Shown: positions 50,601-60,007 of the stretch, piece by piece
Layout: each line of letters opens with the position of its first letter
How positions within the stretch are numbered: position 1 is the first letter of the stretch
NCBI RefSeq assembly: GCF_047948215.1
Contig: NC_134460.1
Span: forward strand, 130,564,824 to 130,628,823
Reading direction: 5' to 3'
DNA from: Lycorma delicatula
Lineage: Eukaryota > Arthropoda > Insecta > Hemiptera > Fulgoridae
DNA: 64,000 nt
Program-made: the position numbers and the translations under genes
The notes under the pieces: generated by a model
Databases searched by the model: none
The model's input: the letters and a program-made list of their open reading frames with translations, nothing else
Told to the model about the DNA's origin: nothing

Positions 50601-53600
50601 ACATGGGACCACTTAAGTCAATTTTAGTTGGATCTTTTCTGAGAAAAGCGTGTTATTTTACTCTTTCGAGCTGCCCAGTATTTCTTCATCCGTTCAGATC
50701 TTGCTTTCTTTTCTTCATCCGTAAACACCCTCTTCGTTGTATTTTGTCGTTTGTCTGTCTTTTGTTTAAATCTAATGCTTTTATCTTTTAGCTTTGTAAT
50801 TTTTCCAGTTTTATTCTGTAGGTCAGTCAGGGAAATTCCCAATTCTTTCATATCTTCTCTAATTTCTTTGATCCATCCTACTTCTAGCTTTTGGAACCAG
50901 AGCTTTTCAATGATATTTCTTGACAGTCTTGTTTGCGGTGTCCTTATGAGATGACCGAAGAAAGAGATTCTTTTTTTCCGCATAGTATCAGTAACATTTT
51001 GTATGTGCAATCCAGGAGAGATATGCCTCTGTAGTTTTCAGGATTAGTTTTATCCCCTTTTTTATGTAATGGATGGATGAGGGCTGTGGTCCAGTGTTCT
51101 GGAAGTTTTTCTTCGTTCCATATTTTCAAATTATTTGTATATGATTATTAACCAAATTATTAATATATGATTAAAAAACTTTCTTTCACAGAAACATTAC
51201 TCTGATGATGAATTTTTAAATATTAATCGAAAGACCTGAATTTTCTATATCATATTCAAAAACAATTGTGTATAAACATGTGCTTAAATAATTTTCATTT
51301 ACACCTTCTTAATTGTGAATTATTATTTTGTAGTTATTTCTTATATTTAGTAATCTTCAAACAAAAACGTTAACCATGAGTTTATATTTTAAATAATTAA
51401 TATGGGCTTTAATCACATCTATTATTTATTTTATAATTGGAGATTCATCATGTTATTCTGATCAGGGTTTTACCACAGTTTCCCTTGATCCATCCCAAGA
51501 AATGTTGGTCCAGTTTCATTTTTTATCCATGGAGTAACAAACCTAAATAGTTTTCCTGAGTAAATTATGAATTTAACTACTAAGTACCGACCACAATAAA
51601 AGATTTATTTTCCATGAAGTAATCATAAGAACAAATATCGGAAAGGTTTGTTCATAGAAGAAAAAAAAGATTTTCATAAAAGAAAGAAAGATTCACCTTT
51701 CTGAATATTGAGAAGACAGTTTATCTACAGGAAAATCACCAACGGTAAATAATTTACAAGTGAATCAAGAAAGGCATTATGTACAAAGTGAAAGAAATGT
51801 GTAAAAGAAATGCGAGCTGTGTGAAAGTAGGAAAAAGGTCAGATTCAATAACATTTATTGAAATAGATAATGTATTTTTAATCTAATAATTGTATGATAA
51901 ATAATGGTTAGAGAAAATAAAAACTAAGATGAAGGATTTTAAGCATCCGGTAAATATAGAAAAGGAAAATGGATAACACAGGAATGAAGTTGAAAGAGAC
52001 CATGCAAACACAAGTAATTGTATTAAGAAAGGGTGGGCAGTATGATCAGGAGCAAAAAAGGTAAAAAGTAAAAATTTTGAAAAATATTAATGAGATGTAA
52101 CAAGCGTATTAAAATACACAATGAACACAAACATTTGTAAAAGAAGAAATGTATTTTTGTTTCAAGAAGGCACACAGATACTGACTGATAACTACAAAGA
52201 CAGTTGCTATTCAAAATTAGGACAAGAAAAGATTTTCCTTAAATTAAATAAGTAATAAACACTTACATATTGTATCTGTAAGTTTTGAGAAAGTCTGAAG
52301 TGTTGTTTCATAAGGTCTATGTTTTAAATTACTAACAAATCGCCACACAGCATCAGTAGAATTATCAGAAAACAAATTTAATTCAGCAAAGGAATGAGTT
52401 AAAGGCTGCGATTCATTTCTATCACCAGTAACAAGATATAAATTTTTTCTACGCTTCGATCTAAAACAAAAAAAGAAGATAGTAAAAATAAATTATTACC
52501 TGTATATAAATTACCAAATTGAACTAAGTTTAAAATTGAATAAATTAATGAAAAATAGTATAATAAAATCATTCAGAAATTATTACTAGTTTACAATTAA
52601 AGTAAAATAAAATTTTGAAAGATTTTCCCAAACTCTTGCAGGGAATATTACATATTTTAAAGACTTCTATAACAGAGCTTATTCATTTATTCAAAACAAC
52701 CAATTCTTAAAGAAATTTTGCAAACTGTTATAAGTTTATTTGTATATGAGGGAAAGAAAGTCCAAGTGAGAATATGGAGGGATATCTAGATTGTTAAACT
52801 TACACTAACTGCATTAAAACTAAACTCCTTGGATGTTTAGTACCATTAATTTGTAACATAATATATAACACTTCACTCAAAATCACAGTAGTAATCAAGT
52901 AACAGATTGCTTAACTTACAAAATGACAAAAATTCTTCTTTAGATGTCTTAAAAACTATTATAGCCATAACCAAATGTGAGGAAAAGATAAGTTATTCCA
53001 CAACTTTATTATAAATCATAACAATAATATAGAGCAAATCAAAAGTATGGAAACCCCTCAACAACTGTAAAAACGTTCCAGATAAATACTGTAACTTTCA
53101 GAGTAAGAAATCAGTCAACTACTTTAACTTTTGACAAGAAAAAGAATTTCAACCCCTTCTTGGCGGTACCCAGAAGTTGTAACTCAAATATTTTAAACAG
53201 GAACACCCTTTGTGTGATACATCATTTTAAAGGTCTCTTTTAAATAAAGAAAAATGATATAAATAAAAAGTTGGTATGATGCAAAATGGTGGCGGGATAA
53301 AGATAGGATTTCAAAAGAAAATTGCATTGAAAATTTAAGAAACTTGCAAATTTATAAAAATGTAATTAAATGGATATTAAATAAATTTATTTAAAAAAAT
53401 AATAATTTATTAAGTAAAATGTTTACTTATTTACTTACATTTCATTTAATAAATGTTCAAATGTCCTCCTTATGTTGTTTGACAGTGTGCCAGTCAGTTT
53501 TTAAAGGATGATACTGCATTATTCAATGATTGCCTAGTGATATTTTGTGCTGATTCTCAAATTCTACTTCATAAATTGATATCTTATGATAAACAATACT

Positions 53601-56600
53601 TATTATGATAAACAATAAGTTGCCCCATAGAAAGTAATTCAATGGTGACAAGTTAGATGATCTTACTGGCCATTCATTTGACCCCCTTCAGCCAATCCAT
53701 CTTCCAGGAAAAAATACATAAATAAGACCCAAAATGAGTTTTTGGTCTTATTTATGTATTTTTTTTAGATCTCACAGTAATAGGCCAGGCCTCGTTGGGA
53801 TGCCACCAACGTAAATGCCTCAGGGTAGACATATATATATCAGTGAATTATGACTCAGCCTTCGCCTTCGCTGTAGGCTTCTTTCGGACATCTTGACTGT
53901 ACTACTTCATTGCCCAAAGTTGGGACCAATAACATCTTGAATGTTTGAAATGATATGGTTGAGAAGCAAAGCCTCATATTTCACTGCGTTCAAAATTCCA
54001 TCAACAAATATAGGCCCAGTCAATCGTCTACCAAAAATACCTGCCTATATATTTACTTTTTACTGGATACTGTGTATGTGCCTAAGGATACCAGTGTGGA
54101 TTAATATCAGTCCAGTACTGACAATTATGGCGATATACATTGTTACTTAAAAAGAAATGTGGTCTCATCACTAAAAACTATGCTGTTTAATAAATTAGGA
54201 TCTACACAAATATTGTTCATATAATTTCACTCAACTCAATTCTACAATCGTAATAATCTCCATAAAGTTCTTGCACCAGATGAATTTTGACGGGTTTGAA
54301 TTTTAACTTTTTAATGTTCGAATCACTGAAGCTTATGCTAATATTAGGTTCTCGTGCTGCTGTTTGAGTAGAGGAGTGAGGATTCTCAATAAATTCTTAA
54401 ACACCTCTAACAATTTATTATTATTAGTATTATTGTTTGTTGCAGATTTAAAAAGCTCTCTGGTTTTCCCCTAGTATTAATCCTCCCTGTTTCTTCAAAT
54501 AATTTAATGGTTTTTGACACTGTACCTTTTGAAATATAGTTATGATTATTAAATGTTGCACTGAACACTTCACAAACTTTATTATACGACCTAACTAATC
54601 AAAGCCCCTCATCATTAAAAGTGTGATCCTCTCCTGTTTACTAAGTGGCATGTTGACAGTAATGTTAGCAGGTAGCACAGGAAAAATTAAATCAGTAAAA
54701 AACAATCACTAAATAGGTAAAAATGAAGTAAATAATAAAAGTGACTGACAAATGTGGTAAAGGTAGACAAAATCAATTAGCCAACTGATCACAATAAATT
54801 CTCATAAAAAACTAATAGTATAATAATGAAACACTGCAAATAGAATATTACACAACATGTATCCTGTCATCACTTTGGGTACAGACATCATACCAACTTT
54901 TTATTAATACCATCTTTCTTGTTGGGGCTGTCCCAACCCCCTTAAAATGATGTACCACACAAGGTACATCATTACTGTTTATACATGTTACTGTATGTTA
55001 AAATATTTTTGTTACAACCCCTGGGCCACCCACCAAGAAGGGTTTGAAATTCTATTTCTCATCAAAAGGTAAAGTAGTTGAATGATACCTTATCCTGAAA
55101 GTTACAGTATTCTATCCTTAAAAAGGTTTAAAGTTGTTAAGGGGATTTCCATACTTTTGACTCACTCTGTATATACGATTCTGTATTTCAGAAAAACTGA
55201 CTAGACTTACTGGCACATATGTTGGCGCACAGACTGAAAGCCTATGTACTAGCATTTTGCACGCACTGACCTTTGTTGCAAGCAAACTAAAAACATTGTC
55301 ATTTTCTATGTCTTTTATGGTATGGTAATGTATAAAAAAACAGGTTTCATTAACTTGCAATAGCATATGTAATTGTTGAGTTTTATTTTAAATTATGCAT
55401 AGTGTTGTAATCTAGGCCTACTTCCTGTTGTATAGCAACTATTAACAATAGAATCATTCATGAATCATACATAACTAATGTGGTATTTATGAATTCTTGT
55501 AAACACAACATGCAACTCTAGAATTTCATTTACTTATTTTTAATCTACTCTAATCATTGTGCTGTGAAGAATCATATGTCACACCGTTTGTAAACATGTT
55601 CTAGAAGTGGTTATAATAGAAACATTTATTGCAGTGTATATTTTACTTAATGAAGTGAATAGTTGTTAATGAATTATTTTTTTACTATTTGTTATATTGT
55701 TTTCAATTAAGGCTTTGTCATATATTCACTCATGTGAATTTTTAATATTTCAATATAGTTATTTTATTTTAAAATGCTCACATTAGGAGGAAAAGGTACA
55801 ATAGTTCATAGTCAGGCAAGGAAAATTATATTAAACATTTAAGATTTCTTTTTACAAAACAATGCCAGAACCAGAATAGTAAGGAAAACTGAAGTGCTTA
55901 ATATGGTTTTTCAAGCAACAAAAGTATCAAAATAAACGGTCCAAAGAATTATTGCAGAAGGGAAATCAAATGAAACTGAGAAGCCATCCATATCTGTTTC
56001 ACCGAGAAAACGTATAAATCACCCCAGTGCTGTGTGCAATTAATCATTTGACACAGATGTTTTGAGGCATTTAATAAATAAATTTTATGTAACCCAAAAA
56101 TGCATTCCTACTGTGAAGAGAATTACGGAAAAAAAGCCAATGAAAGTGAAATTAATTTCAAGGAGAATGAATAATCTTTAACGGGAATATTACATAAAAT
56201 GGGATTTAGATAGAAAACAACCAGAAAATACTGATAGAAAAGCATGACATTAAAATGCAGAGAATGAGATTTCTATGACAAATTTCCCTGTTTCGTGAAG
56301 AAGGAAGACCAATTGTATACAGAGATGAAACCTAAATTCACAGTAATCATGCGACACCAAAATCATGGGTAGATACAACAAATCTTTGGGGGACTGAAAA
56401 CACCAGTATCCTAGGGGATTCACTATAATAATATAAATAATTGTTCATGCCGGCTGTAATAAAGGATTCATTAACAATGCTTTATTTATGTATGAGCCAA
56501 ATAAGAAAGGAGATTATCACAAATCGATGAATTCTGAAAAGTACACAAAGTGGTTACAGGAGAAGTGTATTCCCAACCTGCCCCCTCGGTCGGTCATTGT

Positions 56601-59600
56601 ACTAAATAATGCACCATATCACAACATTCTGCTATAAAAGCAGCCAAATTCTAACTCTTTATAAAGCAATATGATAAAATAGTTAGCAGAACAACAAATT
56701 AACTTTTCTCCTGCTATGATAAAGATTGAATTATATGATATAAAATTATACAAAGAAAATCAAAAAAAATTTCTAATAGATAACATTTTCAAAAATAATG
56801 TTCCCACAGTTCTATGGTTGCCACCTTATCACCACGACTTAAATGCTATTGAAATGATTAGGAGTCAAGTGAAAGGGCAAGTAGCTAAAAGAAATAGAAC
56901 TTTTAAAATGTCGGACATTCTTAAGTTACAGCTGAAGAGAAATTTCATAAATTGTCTGAAGCTGAGTGCAGCAATGTCTGCAAGCATGTTGTCAACGTTG
57001 AAAAAAAATACATTAAAGATGAAAACTTATATGATGTGCACATCAAAAATTTTGTGATAAATGCCAAATGTTTGCTGAATGCTAGTAGTTTTTTGTAACA
57101 ACTTCATGCTGATAGTTAACAATGATTTAAATCCATAAAATTTTTTGTAATTTTGTAATTACTTAAACCCTATTCCATTAGATTCAGTATAGAAGTTTTT
57201 ATTTAACAACTTAAAATCAGTAATTAAATGGTAAGTGGAACAATAATAAAAAATGAGAATGGTAGAACTGACAGAATAAGGAAAGTAGTAGTCATGAGAT
57301 CATAATTACCAACCTTAAGGAAAAAAATTTTGTAGCAAGATTTCAATTCAAGTAATTTATATTATATTTTTAACAGAGCATTAGGGAAAGGTTGAATTCA
57401 AAAGGAATTGTTCAGTTAGGATATCAAAGAATACCTGAATTTTTTATAAAAAATCAAGTGTGATATGTACAGGGATAGTACAATGAGGATGAAAATGAGT
57501 CAACATAGAAATCTCAATCATTTAATGTTGTTCCTCCTCTTTGTTTAATTAGTTGCCTACATCATTATGCTCAATTATTCAATGTTTTGTTTGTTTATAC
57601 CCTAAAATTTGTAAATAATACATCCATGAATATATTAATTTCATGTGTGTAGATATTTTACATAAGTAAAATTTTTTCAGTAAAATAAGATTGTGTATTA
57701 TTATTATTTATATACCAATACAAACATGCATCGAATTTAACATTTTCAAAATATTCTGTCCATTCATAAATTATCTTTGAATTATTTGAACACTGGAAAA
57801 ATTCTTGTATTTAACATTTATTTTATAGTCAATTGAAAATTACATATATAATTTTATTCAACATATTTATCCTTGATACAAATAGCAAAAGAAACATTGA
57901 GCACTAGCCAAAGTTCATTTATTAATGAAAAAACTAATTAAAAATACAATATTTAACTAAATAAAATACATGATTTTTATAACATAAAACATAAACAATT
58001 TAAATTGAAAAATTAAGTTAAAATACTTAAAAGAAAAAATACATAGAACCAGAATGTAAAATTATTTAAATTTACATTGAAATCATATAAAATTAAATAC
58101 AATAAATTCATAATCTAAAAAATGAGAAAAGAAATAATTCCATAATGGAGAAATAAAAAAATACATTATAAGACAACAAAAAATACTCATAATATAAGAT
58201 AAGGCAACTGAATACGATTATGAATTTATACTGCCTTAGCATTCACTTAAACATTCAGTTTGTTATTTGTTTGTATATATAACTGAAGTTAGTGCTTATT
58301 AACTATATTTTGTTTTTAAGGTCAGCAAATTTGTTTTTCTTTTTTCTTAATAAAGAATAATCCATCAATATTTAATTTTCTGAAACAATGTAGTATTACT
58401 ACTTATGGTAACATAATGAAGTTACACATTACTTGAATTAAACTTTTTGTAATAACATTTTTATCTTTATTTTATATTTTCCTGTTAAACTGATCGATTA
58501 TAATAGCACTATTGATTCAAGCTAAATATTTAATAATTTTAGATTAACTGCTACAATCCAAGAGAACTATTATGAGATACTGGATCAGAATGATGGAAGT
58601 ATAGCATTAATAATATATAAGATTACTATATGTATAATATTACTAATGTTATCAACAGAAATCCATTTACTTCCTATATATTTAGGTTTTTTGACAATAT
58701 TAAAGAATTATCAGTCATGATTGTTTCTATATGGCGAATATTAGACCAGGATGTAGACTAGATTGAATACAGAAAATTCTTTTCGTACTATAATATTACT
58801 TTATCCTCTTTACCTTTAAATAGCATTGTGTGTTGTCTGTGTTATTGTTATTGTCAATATAAACAACTACTGAAAGCAATAAGTTAGTGAACACACTCAA
58901 AACTTCATACAAATCTATAATTACTAATATGTCAGAATACAGTCTTGCAATTGGTAACCTTAACTAGTTTAGAACTGTATTAAAATTTATCGCTTTTAAC
59001 AATTTAAGCTAACTTTTCTCTTGGATTGGACTGTCTAAAGCTATATTATATAATTTTGTAATCAACAGTTATTATTTTTTTTTTTTATACATCTTTAAAA
59101 ATAGTCTTGTAGTATTTCAAATAATCATTCATTAAATCAATTGATTTATTTATTTCATCATTAGTATCACCTTTATTTATTTAAGTGTTGATTTGTATTT
59201 ATGTTTACACTTTCCAATTCCACTGTAACTACTGATAATAATGATTATGATTAACACTAAGAATAAACATCTAGTTACACACTTTTATCATATTTTTGTG
59301 AACATCTTTTAAATGGAATTTTTCCTTTACAGTTCACATTATAGAAATTATAAATCATCAAAATACAGAAGACATACACTCAAAACATAGACACATTGTT
59401 AATTAGTATATACGCTAAGTTAATATAAACTATTTATCTTAGGTTTTTACGGTTTTATGGCATATGCATATATTTTTTTCAATTAAAAAGTTAGTTTTTC
59501 TGCCATTTTAGGATGTTACACTTGATTTACAAAAGTGATTTTTATATATTTTATGCGTTTAATAATCCTTACATTAGTATGTTTGAACAAACTTGATAGC

Positions 59601-60007
59601 TTATACTGTTATTATGTAATAATTCTTACAAAACTTTAATTCTGACAGCCATTTTAAGGTGATCTTGAAGGCCAATCAATATCATTTGTATATTTCTGTA
59701 ATCCTATAACAGTGCTTAATCCGAATCCAAAATCAATATCTAAGACTATACGTGTTCACACACATACACACATATTGAATTCAACAATTAAGTATTTGTT
59801 CTTGAAAATATTATAGTTACCTTCTAGTCTTTAAACAGGCACGTAAAATATATGTAAAATCTTGTATTGATCCATACTGGAAAACAAAAGCATGAGAGCT
59901 GCCATCTCTTAATAATAAAGTTAATTCTCTTTTACGTTTATTAATGATGTAACTTTTAACTTCTCTCATTTCAACATTTACAGGATGCATTCGAATATCG
60001 CCACCTC
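26274..60007 (-). CDS. TBC1D15: TBC domain Rab GTPase-activating protein, TBC1D15/TBC1D17 type (5' end missing)
   Basis: Eight exons (60007-59821, 52460-52267, 44500-44253, 42465-42267, 39233-39016, 35487-35290, 30125-30009, 26564-26274) join with consistent phases and GT-AG junctions into about 549 residues ending at TAA. Residues 1 to about 190 match the N-terminal Rab-binding region of TBC1D15/17. The TBC domain runs from about 207 (FKGGICRPLRF, WKFLLGYFPW) to about 430. The arginine finger IxxDxxR is I275-E-K-D278-V-N-R281 and the glutamine finger is Y316-V-Q318 in LGYVQGMSDLLSP, so both catalytic residues needed to stimulate Rab GTP hydrolysis are intact. The family acts on Rab7-type GTPases at mitochondria and late endosomes. 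The C-terminal tail is acidic and poorly conserved. The vertebrate proteins have roughly another 100-200 residues at the N-terminus; I did not find those exons up to 64000. TBC1D15 versus TBC1D17 cannot be decided, as insects usually have one ortholog. Confidence 0.92.
26565..30008. other. TBC1D15-like intron, AT-rich
   Basis: The intron between exons G and H. No element recognised. Confidence 0.6.
30009..30125 (-). CDS. TBC1D15: TBC1D15-like exon G
   Basis: Encodes 39 residues, VLWTDLPCRNFHLLICLAIL... NNYGFTEILK, matching the family's VLWTGLPxxNFHLLxCxAIL...YGFNEILK. Phase 0 at both ends; acceptor TTATAG, donor GTTAGC. Confidence 0.93.
30126..31800. other. TBC1D15-like intron, AT-rich
   Basis: Distal part of the intron between exons F and G, before the GC-rich island. 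Nothing recognisable. Confidence 0.5.
31810..32560 (+). mobile_element. GC-rich LTR-like element (probable solo LTR) with histone-type stem-loops
   Basis: An abrupt GC-rich island. A 16-bp inverted repeat with one mismatch (31959-31974 and 31995-32010) places an AATAAA hexamer in its loop, as in the R region of many LTRs; another AATAAA overlaps its left arm. A GC-rich leader follows, with an open reading frame from 31905 to 32336 that matches nothing I know. Three histone-like stem-loops end the element (32437-32543). No gag or pol is attached. Boundaries are estimated from composition, as I could not find convincing TG...CA ends or a target duplication. Confidence 0.55.
32437..32543 (+). 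promoter_or_regulatory. Three histone-mRNA-like 3' stem-loops
   Basis: AGCTCTTCTCAGAGCT at 32437-32452, GGCCCTTTTCAGGGCC at 32466-32481 (exact match to the metazoan histone 3' consensus GGCYCUUUUCAGRGCC) and AGCCCTTTTCAGGACT at 32528-32543 (one stem mismatch). Each has a 6-bp stem and a 4-nt loop. The middle one is preceded by A-rich sequence, as in histone genes. Confidence 0.8.
32875..33220 (+). pseudogene. Old LINE 3'-end relic
   Basis: Reads MWCYKRKLKIKWVNEKFNEEV then EEDKHYDKSY, the diverged counterpart of MWCYRRMLKIRWVDKVTNEEV...EERSIWKNIVK in the young LINEs, with several stops. It represents an earlier wave of the same family. Confidence 0.7.
33970..34680 (-). pseudogene. Decayed Tc1/mariner-like (DDE) transposase
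   Basis: The minus strand reads FIPG..., then YLRWIQEKLMLNWPGNSIFVVDNPSCH, resembling the second catalytic block KWLQEKLLPNLPxxSVIVxDNAxYH. A broken equivalent of the PIE-W block follows. It is of the same kind as the element at 55774-57057 but older, with many stops. Confidence 0.6.
35046..35095. repeat. Perfect 19-bp inverted repeat
   Basis: TTAACCACAAAATATATGT (35046-35064) and its exact complement (35077-35095) with a 12-nt spacer. Similar to the AACCAC-rich ends of the nearby MITE-like pair. Confidence 0.85.
35290..35487 (-). CDS. TBC1D15: TBC1D15-like exon F
   Basis: Encodes 66 residues, SSNFDVDQAGMKTQM... YLDRHESANMFFCFRWILVLFKREF... IMTLWE, in phase 0 at both ends. FCFRWxLxxFKREF and LRLWE are core TBC motifs. 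The acceptor is ambiguous by two bases (TTAG|AG); only the outer site keeps phase with exon E. Confidence 0.93.
35741..35930 (+). repeat. MITE-like repeat, arm 1 of a 2-kb-spaced inverted pair
   Basis: Matches the reverse complement of 37745-37934 over about 185 bp. Shared blocks include TTATTACATTGAATTTGATG, CCACTAAAACACATTAACAG and GGTATCCCTCATCATCAAT. It lies in the intron between exons E and F. Confidence 0.8.
36161..36229. repeat. (AT)n-(GT)n microsatellite
   Basis: A TA run followed by a TG run, in the intron between exons E and F of the TBC1D15-like gene. Confidence 0.95.
37630..37934 (-). repeat. MITE-like element with ~50-bp terminal inverted repeats (arm 2)
   Basis: Its left end (TAACAACTTAACCACCAAAATACAG... 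ACAGAAAACCTAAAAAAAAC) is the near-complement of its right end at about 37795-37870 (CTGTTAATGTGTTTTAGTGG). The right part also mirrors 35741-35930. No coding capacity. Confidence 0.75.
37935..39015. other. TBC1D15-like intron, AT-rich with a purine-rich patch
   Basis: A G/A-rich stretch at 38160-38280 stands out from the AT-rich background; otherwise only the (TA)n tract. Confidence 0.5.
38651..38689. repeat. (TA)n microsatellite
   Basis: About 19 uninterrupted TA units. Confidence 0.95.
39016..39233 (-). CDS. TBC1D15: TBC1D15-like exon E (catalytic fingers)
   Basis: Encodes KDVNRTDRTMDFFAGDNNPN...YVMYNFDLGYVQGMSDLLSP...NEVDAFWCFVGFMDRV. It holds the arginine finger (R of DVNRTDR) and the glutamine finger (Q of YVQGM), so GAP activity is predicted. 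Donor GTGAGT; it enters in phase 2 of the Glu codon. Confidence 0.95.
39234..41094. other. TBC1D15-like intron, AT-rich
   Basis: No element recognised apart from a short CA/CG microsatellite at about 40750-40776. Confidence 0.5.
41095..41505 (+). repeat. Dispersed repeat, uninterrupted copy
   Basis: Shares blocks in order with 45608-45778 plus 48249-48505: CATGACTTCCTTGTATRCCT, GAGGTTAATAATTATTAATA, AACCGATGTGCCTT, GGCTATAACTCTGGAACCAA and AAAAGCTCTCAATGAGGG. The TTAA at 41273-41276 is the empty version of the insertion site used in the other copy. Class unknown, no protein. Confidence 0.85.
41508..41567 (-). repeat. tRNA-derived SINE (family 2) head fragment
   Basis: The minus strand reads CCCAACTGGGTTGGTCTAGTGGTGGCATCTTCACAAATCAG, the first ~50 bp of the family. 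Confidence 0.75.
42267..42465 (-). CDS. TBC1D15: TBC1D15-like exon D (start of TBC domain)
   Basis: Encodes GICRPLRFIVWKFLLGYFPWNST... KKKSDDYFRMKLQWRTMS... DYRDKKSLI. WKFLLGYFPW and YFRMKLQW are diagnostic for the TBC1D15/17 group. It ends with one base of the Glu codon of the arginine-finger motif. Confidence 0.93.
42466..44252. other. TBC1D15-like intron, AT-rich
   Basis: The intron between exons C and D. A weak SINE-like patch at about 42650-42720 (AAATTACTTTTATACAGGTT) resembles the family 2 middle section; nothing else. Confidence 0.4.
44253..44500 (-). CDS. TBC1D15: TBC1D15-like exon C (linker to TBC domain)
   Basis: Encodes YRTPEHRPPEEMAAEL... VEVPTNMPPRPVVTRSPPLSMEQW... RIKEIIFKG. 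Anchors are the RPPxEMA, RPxVxRxxPLSxEqW and IKxxIFKGG motifs of the family. Acceptor CTGTACAG and donor GTAAGT flank it. The nested transposon at 45779-48248 lies in the intron upstream. Confidence 0.9.
44501..45607. other. TBC1D15-like intron, AT-rich
   Basis: First part of the intron between exons B and C. A perfect hairpin, TTAAAACTTTTATTTT/AAAATAAAAGTTTTAA, lies at 44725-44761. Confidence 0.5.
46467..47734 (+). mobile_element. Chimeric LINE insertion: GC-rich 5' segment fused to LINE 3' half, perfect 12-bp target duplication
   Basis: ACTTTATCATTT at 46455-46466 is repeated at 47735-47746 after a poly(A) tail. LINE sequence begins only at about 46811 (GTAATAAGAAAGG). The preceding 340 bp (46467-46810) is not found in the 19864-21489 copy. 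It contains a tandem GTAGTTTTCCATTGC repeat and a GC-rich block with a 9-bp stem (46659-46684). The LINE part carries an intact FADD box and the C-terminal WRAASNQSND domain. Confidence 0.88.
46811..47720 (+). pseudogene. LINE reverse transcriptase C-terminal half and 3' domain
   Basis: The first frame reads RQGCSLSPLLFNLYMELAV, MLRFADDIVILAE (reverse transcriptase catalytic box intact), KTKVMKC, EEFCYLGSRITKDGRS and IAQAKRAFSKK. At about 47315 a +1 shift moves the continuation (SVALYGSETWTIGVSEKKRLEAFEMWCYRRMLKI) to another frame, which runs to NQSND and a TGA at 47720. The same shift is present in the 19864-21489 copy. The clade of this LINE was not assigned. Confidence 0.85.
48506..50580. 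other. TBC1D15-like intron with repeat-like patch at 48525-48780
   Basis: GCTTTTTCAGACACTTTCGG... and a purine-rich stretch to about 48780 resemble an old repeat; I could not name it. The rest is AT-rich. Confidence 0.4.
50590..51125 (-). pseudogene. LINE fragment (second family) with large internal deletion
   Basis: The minus strand reads KIWNEEKLPEHWTTALIHPLHKKGDKTNPENYRGISLLDCTYKMLL (start of the reverse transcriptase). Within about 40 bp it passes to HIQNVTDTMRKKRISFFGHLIR... WIKEIREDMKELGI, the C-terminal domain, so most of the reverse transcriptase is missing. The C-terminal part resembles 61950-62665. Confidence 0.8.
51126..52266. other. TBC1D15-like intron, AT-rich
   Basis: No element recognised. 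Confidence 0.5.
52267..52460 (-). CDS. TBC1D15: TBC1D15-like exon B
   Basis: Follows acceptor TTTTAG and ends with donor GTAAGT. It encodes SKRRKNLYLVTGD...LTHSFAELNLF...VWRFVSNLKHRPYETTLQTFSKLTDTI. The pattern LYLV, SxSFxxL, DPYxTTxxxFSKVTN is characteristic of TBC1D15/17 between the Rab-binding region and the TBC domain. The first base completes an Arg codon split with exon A. Confidence 0.88.
53440..54651 (-). pseudogene. Mariner-like transposase pseudogene
   Basis: Starts MPLSKQERITLLMMRGF at 54651. After frame changes it reads NHNYISKGTVSKTIKLFEETGRINTRGK (helix-turn-helix and linker) and near the end WPVRSSNLSPLNYFLWGNL, the WPxRSPDLxPLDFFLWG block of mariner-type transposases. Many stops. 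A short foreign segment at about 53705-53880 interrupts it. Confidence 0.75.
53709..53764. repeat. Perfect 21-bp inverted repeat
   Basis: The 21-bp arm at 53709-53729 (centre ACATAAATAAGACC) is the exact reverse complement of 53744-53764, with a 14-nt spacer. It interrupts the mariner-like transposase reading. Confidence 0.9.
55774..57057 (+). pseudogene. DDE transposase pseudogene (Tc1/mariner superfamily, IS630-like)
   Basis: Begins MLTLGGKGTIVHSQARKII at 55774. Then come RKTEVLNMVFQATKVSK (helix-turn-helix), RDET*IHSNHATPKSWVDT (first catalytic D block, with a stop), KWLQEKCIPNLPPRSVIVLNNAPYH and LPPYHHDLNAIEMIRSQVKG (final D/E block). The second catalytic Asp of the usual VxDNAPYH is Asn here. 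At least six stops or frame breaks. Confidence 0.82.
57060..59820. other. TBC1D15-like intron, AT-rich
   Basis: Intron adjoining exon A. No element recognised. Confidence 0.55.
59821..60007 (-). CDS. TBC1D15: TBC1D15-like exon A (Rab-binding region)
   Basis: Encodes GGDIRMHPVNVEMREVKSYI... to ...ILRACLKTR, then donor GTAACT. VEMREVKSY and LTLLLRDGSS...FQYGS align with the ELKSIR...LVLLLKDG...FHQG stretch of vertebrate TBC1D15/17. Two acceptors, three bases apart (AAG|GAG and GAG|GTG), fit the same frame; I chose the outer one. It enters in phase 1, so a further upstream exon is required. Confidence 0.8.

Larger units (their letters stand above)
53032..55169 (-). mobile_element. Tc1/mariner-like transposon with very long (~270-bp) terminal inverted repeats
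   Basis: The ends share TCAAAAGTATGGAAA and are flanked by TA (53030 and 55170). Homology between the ends continues inward: GTAACTTTCAG, TCAACTACTTTA, GAATTTCAAMCCCTTCTTGG, ATTTTAA, TACATCATTTTAA and AATAAAAAGTTGGTATGATG. This gives inverted repeats to about 53300 and 54870. The interior has a decayed minus-strand transposase. It lies in the intron between exons A and B. Confidence 0.85.
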
